Notes under the pieces: model-generated
The model's input: only the letters and a program-made list of their open reading frames with translations
What the model was told of the DNA's origin: nothing
Database searches by the model: none
Program-made: the position numbers and the translations under genes
Source of the DNA: an uncultured Coriobacteriaceae bacterium
GTDB lineage: Bacteria > Actinomycetota > Coriobacteriia > Coriobacteriales > QAMH01
Direction: 5' to 3'
DNA length: 10,861 nt
NCBI GenBank assembly: GCA_902796975.1
Contig: CADBRF010000225.1
Coordinates: 1 to 10,861, forward strand
Shown here: positions 1 through 4,632 of the stretch, one piece after another
Layout of the letters: each line of letters opens with the position of its first letter
Position numbering within the stretch: the first letter of the stretch is position 1

Positions 1-1
1 A

Positions 2-97
2 GCAGCGACGCGCTCGTTTTCAGGTCGCTTTGAAGGCTCCCGATTGTGCCTTCTTGGTCTCCTGTTGTTCGCAATTATATTCCTACTATTTTGCTAG
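2..97 (+). other. Possible C-terminal end of an upstream membrane protein
   Basis: The second forward frame is open from the window edge to a TAG at 95-97. It encodes a basic/polar stretch followed by about 17 nearly uninterrupted hydrophobic residues (CLLGLLLFAIIFLLFC) directly before the stop. This looks like a transmembrane helix, and the preceding GRFEGSR is loosely reminiscent of the loop ahead of a helix in MFS transporters. Ending on the helix with no tail would be unusual, so this could be a truncated gene or a chance pyrimidine-rich stretch. Only 32 codons are visible, so identity cannot be decided. Confidence 0.22.
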
Positions 98-105
98 GAA
101 TATAA
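75..105. promoter_or_regulatory. AT-rich 11-bp inverted repeat, LysR-box-like operator
   Basis: TTATATTCCTA (75-85) and TAGGAATATAA (95-105) are perfect reverse complements separated by nine bases. Read from the inside it has T84-N11-A96, the spacing of a LysR-type binding site, with arms long enough to bind a dimer on one DNA face. No T-run follows on either strand, so it is a poor terminator. It lies about 240 bp before the LysR gene at 342, so it could control that gene or something to the left of the window. It overlaps the possible coding tail ending at 97, which would argue against a pure operator if that tail is real. Confidence 0.5.
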
Positions 106-341
106 CATTCGCACATGATAGTTCAGATACTCTGTTATCGAGTATTGAGATAGCGCCGAGACAGGCGGAAGACATAGGCGAGAGAGCTGCAAGGCATGCC
201 GCGCCTGGGAGATTGTCGTTCAGCCTCTTCCACGTGGTACCATGAAAAGACCGCGAACATTGTCTATTGGAATTACGAGTAATCGAGCCATGTGTTCTAT
301 ATAGGCGTGTTTTCGGTGATGACCATAGTATCGGGGGAATT
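106..341. other. Leader region before LysR gene 1, no complete gene seen
   Basis: Together with positions 1-105 this forms a 341-bp stretch without a convincing complete gene. It contains a second, shorter dyad, ATACTC-N7-GAGTAT (127-145), and a tight dyad ATTAC-GA-GTAAT (272-283). A TATATA hexamer at 298-303 could be a -10 element for the downstream LysR gene, but no good -35 is correctly spaced. Short open frames on both strands have no ribosome site and no recognisable protein character. Confidence 0.4.
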
Positions 342-1307
342 ATGGAAATCAGCCGTCTTGAGGAATTTGTCTGCCTCGCCACCACGTTGAACTATCATGC
401 CGCGGCGAACCAGTGCTACATCAACCAATCCACGCTTAGCAAGCATATCCGCTCTTTGGAAACGGAGCTAGGTTGCCAGCTTTTTATTCGTAACAAGCGC
501 GAGGTGAAGCTGACACCATTTGGGGAGTCTCTCCTCGAGAATGCGAATGACGTTATCGAATCGTATGACCAATGCATTGATGGCATCAGCAAGCTGAAAG
601 ACTCAAGCAACCTCAACCTGAGCATCGGTTATCATTTTCTTGCTGGACAGACCGTTCTCAATAAGTTCTTCAAAACGTATCGAGACAGCTTCGATGAGTA
701 TCGTGTGGAGCTCTACTGTCTCACCGGAGAAGTCCTCCGGCAGCGACTCGATTCTGGCGCTCTCAACGCTGTTATCGATATGGACATTGGCTATCATGGC
801 GACGCTTATAGCAGATTGCCGTTCTACAGGGATCAGTACGGAATTTATGTCTCACCAGACCATCGTTTGGCAAATCTGGACACCGTAAAGATTGAAGACC
901 TCCGTGGAGAAACAATAATCAGTCCCGCCGAAAAGCTGAATAGGCCACATGAAAACCTTATTGAGCAGGTGCTGGAAAAGCGCATTCCAGGCGATTTCAA
1001 AATCCACGATGTCTTGAGCGACCCCTTGGAGATTCCCCTCTATGCGGAAAATGGGATAGGTATCGGGATGGCGCCCTGCCATGTTTCGCGCGGGATGGCC
1101 AAAGAATCTCTTATTTGCATTCCGATTGATGAACCGCTTCTCAGATTCAACATCAGCGTCATCTGGAGACGTGATGCGGAAACCCATGCGCTCCATAAGT
1201 TCATTCGTATGTTCAGCGCAATGATACACGAGCAAAATGTCGATGAGCTTTACCCCTCACCTCGTTCCACAGGCGCCTCGATGCCAAATTTCATGCCAGC
1301 GCAGTAG
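342..1307 (+). CDS. LysR-family transcriptional regulator 1
   Basis: A 321-aa LysR-type regulator, the usual length for the family (about 300-330). Residues 1-60 form the winged helix-turn-helix: LEEFVCLATTLNYHAAANQ leads into the recognition helix around QSTLSKHIRSLE, followed by the wing LGCQLFIRNKREVKLTPFG. A linker helix follows, then a periplasmic-binding-protein-like effector domain from about residue 90 to 300. The ATG at 342 is chosen because it places the HTH at the extreme N terminus as in other LysR proteins, and GGGGGA sits just before it (333-338, a slightly short spacer). An in-frame TTG at 267 would add 25 residues that do not look like family sequence. The gene faces the operon encoding the MmgE/PrpD protein tail to tail. 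Likely a ligand-responsive regulator; its target is not shown, although operator-like dyads lie upstream. Confidence 0.93.
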   Translation: MEISRLEEFVCLATTLNYHAAANQCYINQSTLSKHIRSLETELGCQLFIRNKREVKLTPFGESLLENANDVIESYDQCIDGISKLKDSSNLNLSIGYHFLAGQTVLNKFFKTYRDSFDEYRVELYCLTGEVLRQRLDSGALNAVIDMDIGYHGDAYSRLPFYRDQYGIYVSPDHRLANLDTVKIEDLRGETIISPAEKLNRPHENLIEQVLEKRIPGDFKIHDVLSDPLEIPLYAENGIGIGMAPCHVSRGMAKESLICIPIDEPLLRFNISVIWRRDAETHALHKFIRMFSAMIHEQNVDELYPSPRSTGASMPNFMPAQ

Positions 1308-1311
1308 CCGG

Positions 1312-1358
1312 CAATGCTGCCCAGGATGTGCACACGCACCCTGGGCAGCATTGGTTTT
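1312..1358 (+). terminator. Rho-independent terminator between convergent genes
   Basis: CAATGCTGCCCAGG (1312-1325) pairs perfectly over 14 bp with CCTGGGCAGCATTG (1340-1353) across a 14-base loop, followed by GTTTT on the plus strand. It starts five bases after the LysR stop codon. The loop contains the palindrome TGTGCACA, which may extend the structure. There is no T-run on the minus side, but the hairpin is strong enough to help end the opposing operon as well. Confidence 0.85.
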
Positions 1359-1378
1359 CGAGTACGTTTTCTGTCTCG

Positions 1379-2755
1379 TTACGCCAGAATGTCTACCAGC
1401 TCCCGTATCGAACCGAGCTCTTCCAGGCCGTCCACGAGCTCAATGACCTTATCCGCAGCAGGGCGATTGAGCTTGCCCTCAACGTTCTTGTAGAACTTAT
1501 CGAGAATCATTTCGCGTGGCATCGGGTTATGGTAGATATTTCCGAGCACGTTTTCACAACGCGCGAAATAGTCCGCTCCATCTTTCATGACTATATCGAC
1601 ATTCGCGGTCACGTATTCGTCAGGCGCAAGTGTCGGAGCAATTTCGACTTTGGAAATGACCTCGTTGAGCAGCGGATCCTTCATTGCCTCTTCGGTCATG
1701 TATTCTGGCCGAACATCCTTGTAGAGAACAGCTAGCGCTGCGGTATAGATGATGCTAAACGCGGCGGTAACCTGCGGCTCCTCTCCCGGCTCCCAAGGTT
1801 CGGCTGTGAAACCCTTGGAGGTGCGCGGTGTTACGTGGACGATTACCTTCTCAACTTGTTTCGGGTCGATATCCCGTTCATTCACGATTTGCAGAATGGC
1901 GTTGATTGAAGGATGCGTCACGCGACACGAGCTCCATGGCTTGATAACTACGTCGCCGTAGTACACCTTGCCCAGGTCTTTGCAGAGCAACTCCGGTTTC
2001 TGTCCATCTCCGCAGAAGAGGTAGAAATAGCCCTTTTTACCTCCGAGCGCATCATGGGTGGCAGTCATACCGCGTTTCCCGAAATCGGCGGAGAAGATAG
2101 CATTGCGCGCTGCCCATGCCATGGGGAGCTTGAACGCCATGGTCTTGAAGTTGATGTTGTCCATCGAACTCCCAAGCGTGTTCAAGTCGATGCCGTAGGC
2201 GTTGTTGAGCTGAGCCTCGTTGAGTCCAGCGAGTTTCCCAGCGATAGTTGTCGCTCCAAGGCCGTTGATGGTGTTTGTATTATCCCATCCCGCGTAAACA
2301 TCAAATCCAGAAGCAGTGCCAAGACGAGCAGTGATGTCATCGCCCAACGCGAGAGCCAGGATAAAATCTTTTCCGCTTGCGTCAAGATTTTCCGCCATCG
2401 CGAGCGCAGTCGGAATTGTCGTGCCGCTAATATGCCCCGCGCTGCACTTCTTGCCGGGATTTTCGCATTGGACTGGCTCGAAGTCGTATGAGCGCATCTC
2501 GAAGCTGTTGATCATTGCAGCTTCGGGAGTGGTGAGCTTGACGCCGCGGAATAGGGCTGATGCCCCATTCTGGGATTTGTATTGGCTGAGCAGGTCGAAA
2601 AGCTCATCGCACATGGGAGCGCCCGTGCCAATGGCGATATCGCCGATGCCATCAAGCACTCTCGTTTTCAGACGATTAATCGTCTCCTCAGGGAGATCCT
2701 CGAACTTAGCCGATACGACATGGCGGCAGATGATGTCAGTCATATTTTCCTGCAT
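1379..2755 (-). CDS. MmgE/PrpD family protein
   Basis: A 458-aa protein of the MmgE/PrpD superfamily, which includes 2-methylcitrate dehydratase, cis-aconitate decarboxylase and related isomerases or epimerases; 450-480 aa is usual. Visible family landmarks are the helical N terminus, YDFEP (90-94) followed by the histidine of SAGHISGTTIP (H108), GWDNTNT-N-GLGATTIAGKLAGL (156-178), the lysine-rich strand FKTMAFKLPMAWAAR (203-217), and KPWSSCRVTHPSINA (272-286), the counterpart of the conserved KPYPSCR-x-HP block. The position where many members have His after GW/GF is Asp here (D158), so activity may differ from the characterised enzymes. The ATG at 2755 is preceded by GAGGAGG at ideal spacing; the longer frame starting at 2839 lacks such a site and overlaps the upstream gene. 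Last gene of the main operon. Substrate unknown. Confidence 0.92.
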   Translation of the reverse strand: MQENMTDIICRHVVSAKFEDLPEETINRLKTRVLDGIGDIAIGTGAPMCDELFDLLSQYKSQNGASALFRGVKLTTPEAAMINSFEMRSYDFEPVQCENPGKKCSAGHISGTTIPTALAMAENLDASGKDFILALALGDDITARLGTASGFDVYAGWDNTNTINGLGATTIAGKLAGLNEAQLNNAYGIDLNTLGSSMDNINFKTMAFKLPMAWAARNAIFSADFGKRGMTATHDALGGKKGYFYLFCGDGQKPELLCKDLGKVYYGDVVIKPWSSCRVTHPSINAILQIVNERDIDPKQVEKVIVHVTPRTSKGFTAEPWEPGEEPQVTAAFSIIYTAALAVLYKDVRPEYMTEEAMKDPLLNEVISKVEIAPTLAPDEYVTANVDIVMKDGADYFARCENVLGNIYHNPMPREMILDKFYKNVEGKLNRPAADKVIELVDGLEELGSIRELVDILA

Positions 2756-2760
2756 GCTAA

Positions 2761-2767
2761 CCTCCTC
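2761..2767 (-). promoter_or_regulatory. Strong ribosome binding site deciding the MmgE/PrpD start
   Basis: On the minus strand GAGGAGG is followed by TTAGC and ATG (2755). This near-perfect Shine-Dalgarno sequence fixes the start 28 codons inside the longest open frame. Confidence 0.85.
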
Positions 2768-2775
2768 TAGAACAA

Positions 2776-2801
2776 GCTGGCCAGCTCTCAGGCTGGCCAG
2801 C
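2776..2801 (-). terminator. Intercistronic hairpin before the MmgE/PrpD gene
   Basis: The self-complementary decamer GCTGGCCAGC occurs twice (2776-2785 and 2792-2801) with a six-base spacer, so the copies form a 10-bp G+C-rich stem. On the minus strand it is followed by TTGTTCT, a weak T-rich tail, and then by the ribosome site of the next gene. It could be a partial terminator, an RNA-processing or stability element, or a protein-binding site. Which of these it is cannot be read from sequence. Confidence 0.5.
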
Positions 2802-2822
2802 GATAGCTTCGAAGAATCAGAG

Positions 2823-3263
2823 TTAGACGTTGCTCGCACCTATTAGCGCGTTTATCACGTTATAGAGGTCCGCATAATATTCGAGCTCGCCCTGAGAGCC
2901 CGGAGTGCCCGTGACATTTGCCAATGCCATCTTCCCGCCCTGCAAAAGCTGCGTTGCAGCGACACGGCTCACGCCACTCGCACTTTCTCCAGCAATGGAG
3001 GCGCTCAACACCGCCAATTTTGTCGGAGCATCAAAATCAATAACGACTTTGAAGAAATCATCTTCATGCTCAGGGTGGAACAGGACGAGACAATCCTTCT
3101 CCGAGCCATCTTCCTCGATTAAGTCCTCCTTCGAAGAGAGGACGACCTCGAACTGCTGGACAAAATCTTCTAGTTTTTTCTCGAGAACCTGAATTGACAT
3201 GCCTTCAGGTCCACTGAGCTGATAGGAAGTCCTGATGTTTAAAAGCTCTTTACGCTTATACAT
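2823..3263 (-). CDS. Hypothetical acidic 146-aa protein
   Basis: I do not recognise this family. The protein is soluble-looking, with no signal peptide or membrane segment. A basic start (MYKRKELLNIR) leads into an amphipathic helix (residues about 24-42), a very acidic stretch with a single cysteine (C58), a hydrophobic alternating segment (VIDFDAPTKLAVLSASIAG), and a C-terminal helix ending YYADLYNVINALIGAS. The start at 3263 is chosen for the AAAGGAG ribosome site on the minus strand at 3271-3277; the longer frame from 3413 overlaps the preceding gene and has no such site. It lies 31 bp after the cysteine-rich protein gene and 67 bp before the MmgE/PrpD gene, all same strand, so it is presumably cotranscribed. 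Possible accessory or chaperone-like role, by context only. Confidence 0.75.
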   Translation of the reverse strand: MYKRKELLNIRTSYQLSGPEGMSIQVLEKKLEDFVQQFEVVLSSKEDLIEEDGSEKDCLVLFHPEHEDDFFKVVIDFDAPTKLAVLSASIAGESASGVSRVAATQLLQGGKMALANVTGTPGSQGELEYYADLYNVINALIGASNV

Positions 3264-3294
3264 ATATCGCTCCTTTCTATAAATCGTTGCATAT

Positions 3295-3612
3295 TCAGGC
3301 AACCGCAGACGGATGCTCAATGGGAGCAGTCCACGATGTACATGCGTCCACATCATCGCTGTGGGATACCCGCTCCGAAGCTTGCCCGCACGGATTACCG
3401 CAAAGCTTGCCATAACGTTCGCAGAACCGCGCTATGGGAACCGTCAGCCAAGTGACATCGCATCCGCATTTTCCGCAGGCTCTCGGGTCTGGATTCGCCG
3501 TGAGCTGATACTCGAAAACGCATATTGCACTGCAGTTAGGACATGTGAAGCTGGTCATCGTGGGAGGCACACACTTGCCGCATAGCGGATTGCACACCCA
3601 GCACATCGACAT
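3295..3612 (-). CDS. Cysteine-rich zinc-ribbon protein (105 aa)
   Basis: A small protein with 14 cysteines in 105 residues. Pairs in order are C4-x2-C7, C11-x2-C14 (in MCWVCNPLCGKC), C24-x2-C27, C46-x2-C49 with C51, then isolated C31, C64, C71, C75 and C91. C24/C27 with C46/C49 make a classic zinc ribbon or rubredoxin-like knuckle; the N-terminal quartet could hold a second metal. There is no signal peptide or membrane segment. The ATG at 3612 is preceded on the minus strand by a G-run that can serve as ribosome site; ATG 3606 is an alternative. It sits between another zinc-ribbon gene (30 bp upstream) and the 146-aa gene. Likely metal binding, with a role in electron transfer, metal handling or protein-protein contact. 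The exact function is unknown. Confidence 0.75.
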   Translation of the reverse strand: MSMCWVCNPLCGKCVPPTMTSFTCPNCSAICVFEYQLTANPDPRACGKCGCDVTWLTVPIARFCERYGKLCGNPCGQASERVSHSDDVDACTSWTAPIEHPSAVA

Positions 3613-3642
3613 AAAGGCCCCCCCGTTTCAGCACAGTACGCT

Positions 3643-3933
3643 CTAATCGAAGTCCAGTTTTTCTTCGAGGCTCTCTGCAGAACAGCCTGGCCCGCCGCCG
3701 AAGATGATGCTGCGCGGGTCGTAGCCTTCCTGAAAGCCTGGGCCATCCAGAGGATATGAGATGCACTGAATCTTGAAGGACGATGCCCCGCACGAGCCGC
3801 AAACCTGCTGTTCCAGCTCGCTTTCGGGAACTGAAACGACAAGCTCAGCTTCGCATTCCTGACACACTAGGGTGTATTCGGGATATGTATGCATGCCGGG
3901 AACTTCCGGTTTTTCTATCTCTTCCAGATTCAT
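3643..3933 (-). CDS. Zinc-ribbon protein (96 aa)
   Basis: A small acidic protein with one clear four-cysteine ribbon: C24-x2-C27 (VCQECEAEL) and C45-x2-C48 (VCGSCGASS), separated by 17 residues. It resembles the zinc knuckles of small regulatory or accessory proteins rather than a DNA-binding domain, as it has few basic residues. C57 and C84 are extra. The C-terminal third is glycine-rich (IIFGGGPGC) with an acidic tail. The start ATG at 3933 follows GAGGA on the minus strand with an 8-base spacer. It is the middle of three consecutive CxxC-type small genes on the same strand. No enzyme function can be assigned. Confidence 0.78.
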   Translation of the reverse strand: MNLEEIEKPEVPGMHTYPEYTLVCQECEAELVVSVPESELEQQVCGSCGASSFKIQCISYPLDGPGFQEGYDPRSIIFGGGPGCSAESLEEKLDFD

Positions 3934-3985
3934 GACGAATGTCCTCTAAATCTCGACTTGCAATAACGCGCCAAGCTGATGAATC

Positions 3986-4195
3986 TTACATACCAGGAGC
4001 CTTTGGTGCTGCCGGAGCACTAGGAGCTCCTGGGGCTGCAGGCGCTGCAGGTGCACCTGGAGCCGCAACGGGAGCATCGCCACCCTTAGGAAGCGGCTCC
4101 CCGCATTTAATGCATTTTTCCGCGATGGTGGGATTCAGCTGCCCGCACTTGGGACAATTAATCGTACCACCTGTGTCTGCTGGTCTGAAACACAT
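3986..4195 (-). CDS. Small zinc-ribbon protein with Ala/Pro/Gly tail (69 aa)
   Basis: A 69-aa protein beginning MCFRPAD, followed by a compact zinc ribbon C14-x2-C17 ... C28-x2-C31 (INCPKCGQLNP, KCIKCGEPLP) and a 30-residue low-complexity tail of A, P and G repeats (residues 40-69). The tail is probably a flexible linker-like extension. The ATG at 4195 is chosen because GAGG lies seven bases upstream on the minus strand and because it starts after the terminator hairpin; the longer frame from 4270 would translate through that hairpin. It is the first gene after the terminator at 4230-4265 and has no visible promoter of its own. Likely an accessory metal-binding protein of the Mo-enzyme operon. 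Confidence 0.72.
   Translation of the reverse strand: MCFRPADTGGTINCPKCGQLNPTIAEKCIKCGEPLPKGGDAPVAAPGAPAAPAAPGAPSAPAAPKAPGM
3989..4078 (-). repeat. Low-complexity coding repeat (Ala-Pro-Gly tail)
   Basis: Imperfect G+C-rich units encoding APG, APA and AAP triplets make up the 3' half of the small zinc-ribbon gene. Such tracts are prone to slippage, so length may vary between strains. Confidence 0.6.
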
Positions 4196-4229
4196 AGCTA
4201 TACCTCGATTCAAAGCATCGTCGCATTCC

Positions 4230-4265
4230 AAAAAGCGTCGCTGGCTGCGTGCAGCAGCCAGCGAC
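4230..4265 (-). terminator. Rho-independent terminator inside the operon
   Basis: On the minus strand a perfect 12-bp stem, GTCGCTGGCTGC with its complement, closes a five-base loop and is followed by GC and five T residues. It begins seven bases after the stop of the 112-aa Fe-S gene. The next same-strand gene starts at 4195, leaving only about 34 bases and a ribosome site, too little for a complete promoter. It therefore probably acts as a leaky terminator that lowers expression of the downstream zinc-ribbon to MmgE/PrpD genes relative to the Mo enzyme. Confidence 0.88.
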
Positions 4266-4271
4266 CACAAT

Positions 4272-4610
4272 TTACTGATTTGAAATCACATATACCTTGC
4301 CAGTGATTTCATCAGCACGTTTTGCCATCTCTGCAAAGGTGCCATACTCGATGCAGTTCGCCAGGCAATGATGTACACAGGCGGGGTCTTTGCCCTGAGA
4401 TTGGCGCTCTTCGCACATATCGCAAAGAGAGGTAAGAATCGGAGCATTGTCCCAGTTCCAAGTATCGTCATCAATCTGGAATGGAGGGACCTCCAGCATC
4501 TTGATGCCCCATTTGCCCAGCCCTATGCCAAGTTCATTGCGACAGGCTATTTCGAAGCTGTGGCTGCCGGTGCAGTATTCGTAGTTGATAAGCAATGCTT
4601 TCTTGGACAT
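4272..4610 (-). CDS. Fe-S electron-transfer subunit with degenerate first cluster
   Basis: A 112-aa relative of the DmsB/NarH-type ferredoxin subunits that accompany molybdoenzymes. The second cluster motif is intact: C63-x2-C66-x11-C78-x3-C82, with C86 nearby (LCDMCEERQ ... PACVHHC). The N-terminal motif expected as C-x2-C-x2-C-x3-C reads C13-TG-S16-HS-F19-EIA-C23, so two of four ligands are replaced. Each change is one base from a Cys codon (AGC and TTC). The surrounding residues (YCTG-H-EIAC-NE) remain typical, so the fold is likely kept while cluster I is lost or altered. No signal peptide, hence cytoplasmic. The start follows GAGGAGG on the minus strand, 22 bp after the catalytic gene, which implies a complex with it. 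Confidence 0.85.
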   Translation of the reverse strand: MSKKALLINYEYCTGSHSFEIACRNELGIGLGKWGIKMLEVPPFQIDDDTWNWDNAPILTSLCDMCEERQSQGKDPACVHHCLANCIEYGTFAEMAKRADEITGKVYVISNQ

Positions 4611-4632
4611 ATCAAATACCTCCTCAGCCGCG

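Noticed and set aside
30..245. A 71-codon plus-strand frame before LysR 1
   Set aside because: No ribosome site and no protein-like pattern; the dyads at 75-105 and 127-145 suggest regulatory DNA instead.
86..385. A 99-codon minus-strand frame over the LysR 1 leader
   Set aside because: It overlaps the HTH-coding start of LysR 1, has no recognisable protein features and crosses the palindrome at 75-105.
1379..2755. Naming the MmgE/PrpD gene prpD (2-methylcitrate dehydratase)
   Set aside because: No prpB or prpC neighbour is present and a usual active-site His appears replaced by Asp, so the specific function is unsupported.
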